The notes: a model not told the origin generated them from the sequence alone. Positions 16,846 to 26,073 are shown, counted from the stretch's first letter. The stretch: 64,000 nt of DNA from UBA5109 sp963975155 (GCA_963975155.1 CAXBFG010000008.1:1-64000), one strand, 5' to 3'. Numbers and translations: made by a program.

Positions 16846-17550
16846 TTGTCTGGTCAAACAATTCTGATTGTAGATGATGAAACGTCTATCCGTGACATGC
16901 TATCAATGGCTCTTGAGGCTGACGGGTATAAAGCCATACAAGCTGCAACTGCGCAAGAAGCACATGCCATAATTATTGATAGGCAACCTGATTTGGTCTT
17001 GCTGGACTGGATGATGCCAGGAACCTCGGGTCTGGAATTACTCCGACGACTGAAAAGAAATGAGTTAACAGAGAAGCTGCCTATTGTCATGCTCACTGCA
17101 AAGAGTGAAGAAGACGATACAATTGTTGGTCTTGAATCTGGAGCGGATGATTACATTGTCAAACCCTTTTCTCCCAGAGAACTCTTGTCCCGGGTTAAAG
17201 CAGTCTTGCGCCGTAGTGATCGGGACGATAGTAATGAGCCTGTAGAGCTTGAAGGCTTGTTGTTTGATCCAGTAGGTCATCGCGTCAGTATCGATGGAAA
17301 AATGATAAATCTTGGTCCTACTGAATATAAGCTATTGCAGTTCTTTCTTACTCATCAGGAGCGTGTTTACACGCGCGATCAAATATTAAATTATGTTTGG
17401 GGCGGGAATGTATATATAGATGAACGGACTGTTGATGTTCACATTAGGCGTTTAAGAAAAGCTATTTCTATGAAAGGCCATGATAAGTATGTACAAACTG
17501 TCAGAGGTGCAGGCTATCGTTTTTCAACACAACTACTTGAATCCGATTAG
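16846..17550 (+). CDS. phoB: PhoB, phosphate-regulon response regulator
   Basis: 234 residues starting at TTG, chosen because AAGGAG lies 6 bp upstream and no ATG fits. It has a receiver domain with acidic pocket D10-D11 and phosphoacceptor Asp54 (LLDWMMPG), then LTAKSEEDD and a KPFSPREL segment. An OmpR-type winged-helix domain follows (GPTEYKLLQFF, DERTVDVHIRRLRKAI, VQTVRGAGYRFS). The match to E. coli PhoB is close over its whole length, including LLDWM and KPFSP. Phosphorylated by PhoR, it binds Pho boxes under phosphate limitation. The phoR gene follows after about 56 bp. No pst transport genes are in the window. Confidence 0.96.
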   Translation: MSGQTILIVDDETSIRDMLSMALEADGYKAIQAATAQEAHAIIIDRQPDLVLLDWMMPGTSGLELLRRLKRNELTEKLPIVMLTAKSEEDDTIVGLESGADDYIVKPFSPRELLSRVKAVLRRSDRDDSNEPVELEGLLFDPVGHRVSIDGKMINLGPTEYKLLQFFLTHQERVYTRDQILNYVWGGNVYIDERTVDVHIRRLRKAISMKGHDKYVQTVRGAGYRFSTQLLESD

Positions 17551-17606
17551 TCATAATCTCTTTTTTGCATTCTGTTAACTAAGCTCGATTCTGAATTAAG
17601 CTACAC

Positions 17607-18911
17607 ATGAGCTCAGCCTCAAAAGAGAATTCAATGTTGCCCACAGGTATCAAGTCTGAGTTAAAACTACTTAGCGTAAGCTTAGTTGTGGTTTTGCTTG
17701 TTGGCTGGATATCTTCACAATTTATACTTTGCCTGTTGATTTTTTTTCTCGCTTACTTCATTTGGCATACTTATTCCGCGCTTGTCTTCTATAGATGGTT
17801 GAAGATGGATATGAGGTTTCCAGAAGCGCCTTTACTTGGTATTTGGCGAGATATGTCTATTGTTCTGGAAGAAAAAAGGCAATTCAGAATAAAAACTATT
17901 CGCAGGATGAGGTATGCAATAAAAAGGAATTCACAGCTTACACACGCAATTGATGAAGGAATTCTGGTCTTACGTGATAATTTTAATTTAAGTTGGTGGA
18001 ATATTGCAGCTAAGGAACAACTCGGATTACAAGCTTCAGATCAAGGACATTCCTTAACGAGTTTAATACGTGAGCCTGCCTTTACTAAGTATTTAACACA
18101 AGAAAAGATCAAAGGCAGAATTGAATTACCATCCAGAGTTAATCCTCAAAAATGGTTAATGTTTACAGCCTCACATTTCGGAGATGGTGATATTGTTCTG
18201 GTAATATCTGATATTACACCATTAAAAAATACTGAGCGCTTGCGTAAAGAGTTTGTGGGTAATGTCTCACACGAACTACGCACTCCAATAACTGTCCTTC
18301 GCGGCTATTTAGAAACAATCAGTAATGGGATGGTTTCTGATAATCCTCTGTTACAAAAAGCCTGTGTGCAAATGTCAGAGCAAGTGGCAAGAATGCAGGA
18401 CCTGGCTGATGATTTAATTATTCTTTCCAAGCTGGAATCACAACCGTCAAAAATTGACAAACAAAAAATTGAATTAATGCCGCTGATGGAAATGTTGATT
18501 AGAGAAGCGAAGATAGTAAGCGAAGAAAAACATAAATTTACATTAGTTTGTCCCAAGGGTGTTTACATGATGGCTCAGGAATCTGATTTGCATAGCGCAA
18601 TTGGCAACTTGATCATTAATGCAGTACATCATAATCCAGAAGGTGCAAATATTGACGTTAAGGTCACTGTTGATGAAAAGAAACTATATATCTCGGTAAA
18701 AGATGATGGAGTTGGTATAAATGCCGAGGCTATCCCCAGACTGACAGAACGCTTCTATCGGACTGATAGTAGTAGAAATTCCAATATTGGCGGTAGCGGG
18801 CTTGGCCTGGCGATAGTAAAGCATGTCGTTAGTCGTTACGATGGAAACCTGGAAATTAAAAGTCATTTACATGCAGGTGCAGAATTTATTTGTACTTTTC
18901 CACTTAGCTAG
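17607..18911 (+). CDS. phoR: PhoR, phosphate-regulon sensor kinase
   Basis: 434 residues. Two N-terminal hydrophobic helices in residues about 17-55 anchor it in the inner membrane without a large periplasmic domain, as in E. coli PhoR. A PAS domain (about 105-205) leads into a HisKA domain with His222 in FVGNVSHELRTP, followed by an HATPase_c domain with N box (NLIINAVHHN), G1 (DDGVGI) and G2 (GGSGLGLAIVKH). It phosphorylates and dephosphorylates PhoB according to phosphate status. It lies directly after phoB, most likely in one operon. Confidence 0.96.
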   Translation: MSSASKENSMLPTGIKSELKLLSVSLVVVLLVGWISSQFILCLLIFFLAYFIWHTYSALVFYRWLKMDMRFPEAPLLGIWRDMSIVLEEKRQFRIKTIRRMRYAIKRNSQLTHAIDEGILVLRDNFNLSWWNIAAKEQLGLQASDQGHSLTSLIREPAFTKYLTQEKIKGRIELPSRVNPQKWLMFTASHFGDGDIVLVISDITPLKNTERLRKEFVGNVSHELRTPITVLRGYLETISNGMVSDNPLLQKACVQMSEQVARMQDLADDLIILSKLESQPSKIDKQKIELMPLMEMLIREAKIVSEEKHKFTLVCPKGVYMMAQESDLHSAIGNLIINAVHHNPEGANIDVKVTVDEKKLYISVKDDGVGINAEAIPRLTERFYRTDSSRNSNIGGSGLGLAIVKHVVSRYDGNLEIKSHLHAGAEFICTFPLS

Positions 18912-18994
18912 CCTCATTAAAACCGCTTGGCTATGAGATATTGAATGTATATACTTCTGGCTCACTAAATTTAATTGCTCCTCTGGAACCTGAT

Positions 18995-19162
18995 ATGGCT
19001 AAAGAGAAAAAGAAAAAGAATAGTCAGTTGATCGTTCGGCTAAATAAAGAAGAAAAGGATTCCTTTATTGATCTTTGTGATGATCTGGATACCAGTGCTG
19101 CCAGAGAAGTGCGCCACTTTATACGTAAATTTTTAAAACAGCATGAAGAAGAGGATAGTTGA
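18995..19162 (+). CDS. 55-residue small charged protein downstream of phoR
   Basis: From the ATG at 18995 the protein begins MAKEKKKKNSQLIVRLNKEE and continues with an acidic and helical part ending RHFIRKFLKQHEEED. The layout is a short beta strand (QLIVRL) then two helices, which suggests a ribbon-helix-helix fold as in small Arc/MetJ-type DNA-binding proteins. I chose this ATG because the fold starts there; an upstream in-frame ATG at 18941 would add 18 unlikely residues. It follows phoR by 83 bp and ends in the shared terminator. The function is unknown; regulation of the Pho island is speculation. Confidence 0.6.
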   Translation: MAKEKKKKNSQLIVRLNKEEKDSFIDLCDDLDTSAAREVRHFIRKFLKQHEEEDS

Positions 19163-19220
19163 TGTAATCGATTAATCAGCTACTGATACTAAGCTGGTTG
19201 ATTTTCATAGGTTTTTAAGT

Positions 19221-19262
19221 AAAAAAGGCTGGGAATTCATCGAATTCCCAGCCTTTTTTTTA
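19221..19262. terminator. Bidirectional intrinsic terminator
   Basis: Perfect 12-bp stem GGCTGGGAATTC/GAATTCCCAGCC (19227-19253), flanked by AAAAAA on the left and nine T on the right. It serves both the phoBR-side transcript and the convergent TonB-like gene. Confidence 0.93.
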
Positions 19263-19273
19263 AGTTTGTACAA

Positions 19274-19663
19274 CTAATTTGCAGCTAATTGCGGAGCTTC
19301 TTCCATAAAATTAAACCTATTAGCTAAGTCACTCTCATTAGCAGTTAGGTTGAAATTATAGGTTCTTTCAAAGCTGGCTGAGGAATCATTGCTTGTTGAA
19401 AAGATAGAACGTTTAAGTGCGACCCTAACGGCACTATTAAATATACGAGCCGGGCTTGCTTCAACAATGCTGATATTATGGGCTTTACCGTTTGAATCAA
19501 TATCAAATCGCACAACTACATGCCCTGAAAGGTCCCTTCGTAATGCTGATTGGGGGTATTCAGGTTGTATATCAAGCAGCGCTTCGACATTACTGTCGGC
19601 TAAGGCCAAGTTTGAAATCATGGCTGATAAACTGATTAGTAAAATAAGGCTAATTTTTTTCAT
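19274..19663 (-). CDS. Secreted stand-alone TonB C-terminal domain protein
   Basis: 129 residues: a signal peptide (MKKISLILLISLSAMISNLALA) and then almost only a TonB C-terminal domain. The PEYPQSALRRDLSGHVVVRFDIDSNGK and NSAVRVALKRSIF segments are the usual marks. A normal TonB has an uncleaved N-terminal anchor that contacts ExbB/ExbD and a Pro-rich spacer; both are missing. It may be cleaved and free in the periplasm, or the leader may act as a short anchor. The gene is divergent from the Pho-box-preceded lipoprotein and TonB-dependent receptor genes, so a link to that receptor is plausible inference. Confidence 0.8.
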   Translation of the reverse strand: MKKISLILLISLSAMISNLALADSNVEALLDIQPEYPQSALRRDLSGHVVVRFDIDSNGKAHNISIVEASPARIFNSAVRVALKRSIFSTSNDSSASFERTYNFNLTANESDLANRFNFMEEAPQLAAN

Positions 19664-19802
19664 TTTTGTATACTCCTTTTTTGCAGTGCCCCGCGTATTA
19701 TGCGGTTATCATGATTTCTTAAAGCTTTTGCATGCCTTGAAAATATCAATTGCATGTATTATGTATATACATAATACCAAGTGTCAACAAATATTTATGC
19801 AA

Positions 19803-19820
19803 CTGTCATCAAACTGTCAC
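19803..19820 (+). promoter_or_regulatory. Pho box (PhoB operator)
   Basis: CTGTCAT-CAAA-CTGTCAC is a nearly perfect 18-bp Pho box: two CTGTCAT-type 7-mers at 11-bp spacing with an A-rich 4-bp spacer. It lies upstream of the lipoprotein/receptor genes, and phoBR is adjacent. Confidence 0.8.
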
Positions 19821-19852
19821 AATAGTATGATCTGAATTTATTTGTAATGTGT

Positions 19853-19903
19853 TTGTCATATAAAATTACGCCAACTGTCATATTTCATTAACCTAACTGA
19901 CAT
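19853..19903 (+). promoter_or_regulatory. Phased PhoB half-site array and promoter
   Basis: TTGTCAT (19853), CTGTCAT (19875) and CTGACAT (19897) start exactly 22 bp apart, two turns of the 11-bp Pho-box period, so they lie on the same DNA face. A weak minus-10-like TACCTT (19914-19919) follows at the usual distance, giving a start site about 30 bp before the lipoprotein ATG. The intermediate 11-bp positions are poor matches. Confidence 0.6.
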
Positions 19904-19959
19904 GCACTCCCGATACCTTACGCGTGTTTAAAATTATTCACGTTAATCGGGAGATACGA

Positions 19960-21612
19960 ATGTCCATTAAGAAAATTCTCACCTTGAACGTTATTGCTGC
20001 AGCCCTCGTGGCATGTGGTGGTGGCGATATCAATATTTCACCATCTGTTACTTCGAACAACACTGGAAGTTCTGGCAGTGGTAGCTCAAGTGCCAACTCA
20101 ATTTGTGCAGCCTATACTCTTAACGGCACTACTTTTCAGGGCACCTTGAGTGGTAGTAATTGTGTTTATGATAGTGCTTTCGTGGATATTGATAATCCTT
20201 TAACGGTTGACCTGATTATTGGCGATTTACCAAATAGTGGTGTGCATGTTTTCAATGGCAGCCTGATTGTAGGTGAAAACTACACAACCGATGCTGAGCT
20301 GGCTGCTGCAGGCATTACAGAAGGTGGTGATGGTCCTAAATTGACACTTGGCTCAGGCGTTACCTTGGCATTTGCTTCAACAGATGACTTGATGGTCATA
20401 AACCGTGGATCACAAATTATTGCCAATGGAACAGCCGCTGCCCCGATTACGATCACCTCGCAGACTGATGCAGTTTTCGGCGCAGTTGGTCCAGAAGACG
20501 TTCAGCAGTGGGGCGGTCTGATTATTAATGGTTTTGGCGTCACCAACAAATGTGCTTATACGGGTACACGCGGAGTTGACCTTGCATTAACAGGTGAATG
20601 TCATGTCGTCGCTGAAGGTAAAGTTGGTGCAGGTCAAACCAATTATGGTGGAAATAATGATGCCGATAATTCAGGTGTGCTCAGATATGTTGTCGTTAAA
20701 CATACCGGCGCTGAAGTTGCACCGGATAATGAGTTAAATGGTATTTCGCTGGATGCCGTGGGCTCTGGGACCACTATTGAAAACATCGAAGTTTACAGTG
20801 TCTACGATGACGGTATTGAATTTTTTGGTGGCGCCGTTAATGTCACAAACTATGTTGCTCTTTATGTCAAAGATGATTCACTCGACATGGACGAAGGGTA
20901 TCGAGGAACAGTTACCAATTCTTTGATTATTCAATCCAGAACAGATGGTAACCGTTGTATTGAATCAGACGGTATTGGAAGTTACTCCTCAGTATCTGCA
21001 ACACCAGGGGCCGTGGCTGATTTAATTGCCCGGGATTTGAACACTGAAGCAACGATTATCAATATTACCTGTATCTTTTCTGCCAATGAAGGCGGCACAC
21101 ATGAAGATGGACAAGGCTTTCGTATTCGGGAAGGTCATATACCCATTATACGCAACGCTATCGTGACCTCAGCTTACAGTGGTGATGATAAATTAGGTGA
21201 TGATGATCTTAATTACTGTGTGCGTATTGATGATGAAGGTGGCCCGGCTTTTACTGCTGGTGACCTGGAAATAACAAATTCAATTTTTGCCTGTCAGGAT
21301 CTGATTGATGGTGATCTTGGTGGCGGAACCTCTACCTTAGCAGAGTTGGATAACGCTCACGACAACGCTACCTACCAAAGCGCAGAAGCGGGTGAAGATC
21401 CTACGGCTACATCAAATCCTGCATTGATTATGCTGGATGGTTTTTACTCATTACTTCCTGCTGGCATGACGATTACAGGTGAAACAGTACCTACTCCTGC
21501 TGCGGGTACAGAATCCTATATCGGCGCTGTGATCTCCACTGATGACTGGACAGCTGGCTGGACTTACGGTTTGCATGCTGCAAACCGGGCACAGGCTTTG
21601 TGGTTTGAATAA
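19960..21612 (+). CDS. Pho-associated outer-membrane lipoprotein, beta-helix-like
   Basis: 550 residues from the ATG at 19960, preceded by GGGAG. MSIKKILTLNVIAAALVACGGG is a lipoprotein signal with lipobox LVAC. A Ser/Gly/Asn-rich linker leads into a domain with repeated short strands (LTLGSGVTLAF, GTAAAPITITS, WGGLIINGFG, LRYVVVKHTGAE, GTTIENIEVYSVYDDGIEFFGG). This resembles right-handed beta-helix or surface-repeat proteins annotated in Bacteroidetes and gammaproteobacteria. It has many Asp/Glu residues and some Cys pairs. The gene is preceded by Pho boxes and followed by a TonB-dependent receptor, an arrangement like SusD/SusC in position but not in sequence. A role in capturing a phosphorus source is inference. 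Confidence 0.8.
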   Translation: MSIKKILTLNVIAAALVACGGGDINISPSVTSNNTGSSGSGSSSANSICAAYTLNGTTFQGTLSGSNCVYDSAFVDIDNPLTVDLIIGDLPNSGVHVFNGSLIVGENYTTDAELAAAGITEGGDGPKLTLGSGVTLAFASTDDLMVINRGSQIIANGTAAAPITITSQTDAVFGAVGPEDVQQWGGLIINGFGVTNKCAYTGTRGVDLALTGECHVVAEGKVGAGQTNYGGNNDADNSGVLRYVVVKHTGAEVAPDNELNGISLDAVGSGTTIENIEVYSVYDDGIEFFGGAVNVTNYVALYVKDDSLDMDEGYRGTVTNSLIIQSRTDGNRCIESDGIGSYSSVSATPGAVADLIARDLNTEATIINITCIFSANEGGTHEDGQGFRIREGHIPIIRNAIVTSAYSGDDKLGDDDLNYCVRIDDEGGPAFTAGDLEITNSIFACQDLIDGDLGGGTSTLAELDNAHDNATYQSAEAGEDPTATSNPALIMLDGFYSLLPAGMTITGETVPTPAAGTESYIGAVISTDDWTAGWTYGLHAANRAQALWFE

Positions 21613-21717
21613 GGCCATACGGTTTTAAGTGTTAAAAATAAAATGCTTAGGGTGTTCTTTGCTTGCAAAGACGCCCTTTCACTTAAGGTTAAGTCCAACA
21701 GCAAATAGGTTTCCGTG

Positions 21718-24408
21718 ATGGTAATGAAAAGAAAATTATTGAGCTTAACAGTCTCTGCGATCGTGCTGAATACTGTGCTGGCTCCTGTCTCCCAGGCTCA
21801 GGAACAAAGTGTTGCTCCGACGACAATCACAGAGGTAGTCACACAAGGGCGATTACAATCTTCTGCTGATGAAATTGTGATGGAAAGGGAGCAGAGTTCC
21901 GTAGTCGCTGATTTTATTGATACTACTGCTATAACTCGAGTTGGTGATTCCAACGTTGCCACGGCTTTACGCCGTGTGCCGGGTGTCACTTTAATTGATG
22001 ATAAATATGTCTTCGTGCGAGGTCTTGGAGAGCGTTATTCAACCTCTTTATTAAATGGGGCGCAAATACCTTCTCCTGATCTAACTCGCAACGTCATACC
22101 CCTGGATATTTTCCCGACGCAAATCGTTCGCTCAATTGCTGTTCAAAAAGGTTATGCTGCAGATATGCCGGCTTCATTTAGTGGTGGGCTAATTGATATT
22201 CGAACCACCAGTTTGCCGGATGGATTAGTCTATTCGTTTAATGTTGGGTCTACCTATAACACGGAATCAACGGGTCAAGCACTGGGCTACAGTGGCGGCG
22301 GAGATGATTGGCTGGGCACTGATGATGGAACCCGAGGTTTATCGCCCGCCTTGGAAAATGCTTTAAATTTTTACAGTGGTTCTTTTGATCCTTCCAATTT
22401 GCTGGCTGTGATTAATTCAAATGAGCCTGCTTCTGCTTTTACGCCTTATTCCGGGGCTCAGGCAGTTAACAGGGATTTAGCTTTGTTAATTAATCGAAAT
22501 GTCGATGTCAGAGATGAATCCCGTGATCCAAACGTCAATTTTGATGCCAATGTAGGTAATAACTTTTTCTTCGATAATGGCTTTGAAATTGGCTTCCTGG
22601 CAGCAGGCGCCTATGGAAAAACGACATTAAGCCGGGAGAGGGTGGACAGATCTGTTGGTTTACCTAATGATCAGTTTAGTGAAACAAATGAAACGACTCA
22701 AAATGTCAATTTGACAGGGAATCTTAACCTGGGTTTAGCCTGGTATGATGAGCATAGTATCGAAACAACTTCGTTGTTGCTGCGTAATACTGATAATGAT
22801 GCCTTTATTCGTGACTACTATACATCAAGCCGGCAGTTTTCTGATGGCATCGGCTTCAGAAATTATGGAACGCGTTATGAAGAGCGGGAACTAACGGTAA
22901 ATCAGATTCACGGATCGCACCGCTTGGGTCAGACTACCAGAGATCTGTTAAATTTTGATGCCTTACCTGGACTTACTGATCTTACAGTGGACTGGTATTT
23001 TTCAGATTCCACTTCTGATACCAGTATTCCTAATGAGTCTACGGTAACTTATCAAACAACCATTGATGCTGTTGGAAACCAATTATCCCAGAGCATTCGA
23101 CCAGGTACTAACACGGCAAACTTCCGCTTTACCGATCTGGAAGATCAGGTTGAGAGTTCTGGTATTAGCGCACTACTGCCAATTTATTTAAATAATGCTG
23201 TTCTGGAACTCAGCGGCGGTTATGAATATGCACGCAAAGTCAGGGAATTCCGTCAGCTTGAGTTCGCAATGGGTACACCGGATTCAACGCAAGCAGCAGG
23301 TTTCACTGGATTGCCGTCCACTATCCTGTCAGATGCTAATATACAAAATAGTGCCAATAACTTTATTTTTGACGTAGTAGGTAATAATGGCGAAAGTTAT
23401 ATAGCCGTAATTGATAACTCTGCTGCCTACGGGCAGTTAGATTATAACTGGGATGAAACCTGGCGTGTGACAGCAGGTATTCGTTGGGAAGACTATAAGC
23501 AGCTGGGTATCCCATGGAATCCTCTGCAATATAATGGCTGTCAGATTAGCTGTGACCCGGCTGTAATCAGAGATTCACTATTTACTGATGACGATTACTA
23601 CCCCGCCCTGGCTGTTACTTACATGCGGCCTTATTTCTGGGCGGAGACTTTCCAGTTTCGTTTAGGTTATAGCGAAACGCTGGTACGTCCTGATTTGCGT
23701 GAAATCACACCATCCAGTTATTTTGATCCGATTACCGGTGCTATTGTCAGCGGAAACTCAGATGTCAGACCTGCTACTGTGAAAAATTATGATGCGCGTG
23801 CTGAGTGGTTTTTTGATAATGGTGATAATTTAACTTTGTCGCTGTTTTATAAAGATCTGGCTAATCCAATTGATTTCTTTGAGGCTGCAGCATTTGAAGA
23901 GGCCGTTGCGACTGAAATTCAAAATGCAGAAAGTGCTGAAGTCATGGGCTTGGAAGTTGAATTTAAAAAAGACCTCTGGGATGTGGCTGAGGTATTACAA
24001 GGCTTTTTCCTTCAGGGTAACCTGACGTTTCTGGATTCGGAACTGGTTGCCGGTCCAAATGCTGATGCGCCAACAAATCCTGTGCGTGAATTAGCGGGTG
24101 CTTCCGATGCCCTGAATCTGCAATTAGGCTGGGATGATGATAGCGGCAGACACTCTGCGAGCCTTATCTATAATGTGAATGGCGAAAGATTGTTTTATGC
24201 AGGTCGCAACTCGGCGCCTGATGCTTTTGAGCAACCGTTTCATTCGCTGGATTTAAGTTACTTCTTTTTTCCAACTGATAATTGGACTTTCAGACTGCGG
24301 GTTCAGAATATGCTGGATGAAGAGGTAACGGTAGAAAGGCAGGGAATAGAAGTTTTTAACCAAAAACCTGGAACAAATCTCAGACTGGATATTAGATGGC
24401 GCTATTAA
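21718..24408 (+). CDS. TonB-dependent outer-membrane receptor
   Basis: About 896 residues. It has a signal peptide (MKRKLLSLTVSAIVLNTVLA, then QAQEQ), a plug domain with VATALRRVPGVTLIDDKYVFVRGLGERYS, and a large beta-barrel that ends in the aromatic IRWRY. The RGLGERYS and GGLIDIRT motifs match the subgroup of TonB receptors seen next to phoBR in Shewanella-type bacteria. It should import a substrate too large for porins, powered by TonB-ExbBD. It lies about 105 bp after the lipoprotein gene on the same strand, so the Pho boxes probably control both. The true substrate is unknown. ATG codons at 21718 and 21724 are both possible starts. Confidence 0.92.
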   Translation: MVMKRKLLSLTVSAIVLNTVLAPVSQAQEQSVAPTTITEVVTQGRLQSSADEIVMEREQSSVVADFIDTTAITRVGDSNVATALRRVPGVTLIDDKYVFVRGLGERYSTSLLNGAQIPSPDLTRNVIPLDIFPTQIVRSIAVQKGYAADMPASFSGGLIDIRTTSLPDGLVYSFNVGSTYNTESTGQALGYSGGGDDWLGTDDGTRGLSPALENALNFYSGSFDPSNLLAVINSNEPASAFTPYSGAQAVNRDLALLINRNVDVRDESRDPNVNFDANVGNNFFFDNGFEIGFLAAGAYGKTTLSRERVDRSVGLPNDQFSETNETTQNVNLTGNLNLGLAWYDEHSIETTSLLLRNTDNDAFIRDYYTSSRQFSDGIGFRNYGTRYEERELTVNQIHGSHRLGQTTRDLLNFDALPGLTDLTVDWYFSDSTSDTSIPNESTVTYQTTIDAVGNQLSQSIRPGTNTANFRFTDLEDQVESSGISALLPIYLNNAVLELSGGYEYARKVREFRQLEFAMGTPDSTQAAGFTGLPSTILSDANIQNSANNFIFDVVGNNGESYIAVIDNSAAYGQLDYNWDETWRVTAGIRWEDYKQLGIPWNPLQYNGCQISCDPAVIRDSLFTDDDYYPALAVTYMRPYFWAETFQFRLGYSETLVRPDLREITPSSYFDPITGAIVSGNSDVRPATVKNYDARAEWFFDNGDNLTLSLFYKDLANPIDFFEAAAFEEAVATEIQNAESAEVMGLEVEFKKDLWDVAEVLQGFFLQGNLTFLDSELVAGPNADAPTNPVRELAGASDALNLQLGWDDDSGRHSASLIYNVNGERLFYAGRNSAPDAFEQPFHSLDLSYFFFPTDNWTFRLRVQNMLDEEVTVERQGIEVFNQKPGTNLRLDIRWRY

Positions 24409-24438
24409 AATTCAGTTCGCTAGTCATGACTGTAGAGG

Positions 24439-24459
24439 CCCCGCATTTGCGGGGTTTTT
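24439..24459 (+). terminator. Intrinsic terminator after TonB-dependent receptor
   Basis: Stem CCCCGCA/TGCGGGG with a 2-nt TT loop (or 4-nt loop if the end pair opens) and a following TTTTT. It ends the Pho-island transcript before the secretion operon. Confidence 0.88.
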
Positions 24460-24528
24460 ACTTATTCTCAGCTGAATAAATCTTAGTTTGATGGATGGGC
24501 CTGACATCGGTACAAACATTGATGTTTA

Positions 24529-24559
24529 TTGAATTAGCAGTAAACTGTGTTGCTATACC
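24529..24559 (+). promoter_or_regulatory. Possible sigma-70 promoter of the T2SS operon
   Basis: TTGAAT and TATACC with a 19-bp spacer; the minus-10 is preceded by TGC, an extended minus-10, which tolerates the long spacing. It lies 36 bp before gspE. Confidence 0.4.
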
Positions 24560-24594
24560 CTCATTCTCCCAAAGCGTGATTATAGAATTCCATA

Positions 24595-26064
24595 ATGCTT
24601 AATGATTCCCGTACATCGTCTTTACTACCCTACGAGTTTGCACGTGTTAATCGTGTGTTAATTCGCCCCGAAGCTGATGAACTTGTCCATACAGCAGCTA
24701 TTGATAATTGGGTCATAAATGAGATAACACGTTGTAATAAAAAGAATTTATCAATGGTTGAGCTTGCTGATGCAGAGTTTGACCAGCTCTTAAGTCGGCT
24801 CTATCAGAATCAGCAATCCTCATCTGAAGTTGTGATGGCCGGGATTAAGGACTTTGTTGACCTGGAAGAGGCTGCGGCTGCGCTGGAAGAATCTGCAGAT
24901 TTGCTGGATTCAGCCGATGATGCCCCAATTATACGTTTGCTTAATGCTATTCTCGCTGAAGCGCTAAAAGAGCAGGCTTCTGACATACATATTGAACCCT
25001 ATGAAAAACAGGCCGTAGTGAGATTCCGTCTAGATGGCGTCCTGCGCCCCGTATTGACACCCTCTGTACAAATCGCGCCTTTACTAATCTCACGTATCAA
25101 GGTTATGTCACGACTGGATATTGCCGAAAAACGGCTTCCACAGGATGGGCGAATGGCGGTGAAACTGGGCGGACGAAGCATAGATTTAAGGATTTCCACG
25201 ATGCCTTCGAGTTATGGAGAGCGTGTCGTTATGCGTCTCCTGGATAAAGATGCGGGGAATATGCAGACTGATGATCTGGGTATGCCAGAGGACACAAAAG
25301 TCAGGCTCGAAGAGCTCATACAGAGGCCACATGGCATTATTCTGGTCACCGGGCCTACCGGTTCAGGTAAAACCACAACTCTGTATGCAGCCTTGCAGCA
25401 AATGAATCGTCAGGAACGCAATATCATGACTGTTGAAGATCCGGTTGAATATGACTTGCCAGGGATAAGTCAGACACAAATTAACATGCGCGCAGGCATG
25501 ACCTTTGCCAAGGGCTTACGGGCTATCCTGCGGCAGGATCCTGATGTCATTCTGATTGGTGAAATTCGCGACAGGGAAACTGCTGAAATTGCTACCCAGG
25601 CGAGTTTGACCGGTCATTTAGTGCTGTCGACTTTGCATACTAATACGGCTGCCGGCGCCATCACCCGTTTGCAGGATATTGGTATAGACAACTTTCTACT
25701 GGCATCAACGATCAGGGGCATCGTCGCGCAACGCTTGTTACGAAAACTTTGTGAACACTGTCGTATTGCGGTTGGCTGCGATGAATTTCAAAGCAACCTG
25801 CTGGGCATAAAAGCAGGTGACACCATCTATCAGGCCAATGGTTGCCAGCAATGTAACAATACAGGCTTTCACGGCAGACAGGCCTTGTTTGAGTTGGTTG
25901 TTATTGATACCGAATTACAAACGCTTATCCATGATGAGGCCGGAGAGCCGCTACTGGAAAAAGCTGTACGCAGTAAAACGCCAAGTATCCGGGAAGCCGG
26001 GTTCGAACAAGTCAAACTCGGTAAGACAACCATAGAAGAAGTGCTGCGAGTAACTTCGCTGTAG
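24595..26064 (+). CDS. gspE: GspE, T2SS ATPase
   Basis: 489 residues, the cytoplasmic ATPase that powers pseudopilus assembly in type II secretion. It has Walker A G253-T260 (GPTGSGKT), Asp boxes and Walker B (DPDVILIGEIRDRET), and a His box (STLHTN). The Cys residues 386, 389, 417 and 420 form the CxxC...CxxC zinc-binding metal loop typical of GspE and absent from some pilus ATPases. The N1 domain that binds GspL is short. It is the first gene of the E-F-G-H-I-J-K-L-M-C-D operon. Confidence 0.97.
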   Translation: MLNDSRTSSLLPYEFARVNRVLIRPEADELVHTAAIDNWVINEITRCNKKNLSMVELADAEFDQLLSRLYQNQQSSSEVVMAGIKDFVDLEEAAAALEESADLLDSADDAPIIRLLNAILAEALKEQASDIHIEPYEKQAVVRFRLDGVLRPVLTPSVQIAPLLISRIKVMSRLDIAEKRLPQDGRMAVKLGGRSIDLRISTMPSSYGERVVMRLLDKDAGNMQTDDLGMPEDTKVRLEELIQRPHGIILVTGPTGSGKTTTLYAALQQMNRQERNIMTVEDPVEYDLPGISQTQINMRAGMTFAKGLRAILRQDPDVILIGEIRDRETAEIATQASLTGHLVLSTLHTNTAAGAITRLQDIGIDNFLLASTIRGIVAQRLLRKLCEHCRIAVGCDEFQSNLLGIKAGDTIYQANGCQQCNNTGFHGRQALFELVVIDTELQTLIHDEAGEPLLEKAVRSKTPSIREAGFEQVKLGKTTIEEVLRVTSL

Positions 26065-26073
26065 GAGAATCAG

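Noticed and set aside
19389..19835. 148-codon plus-strand frame opposite the TonB-like gene
   Set aside because: Antisense shadow of the TonB_C gene running into the promoter region; no plausible start.
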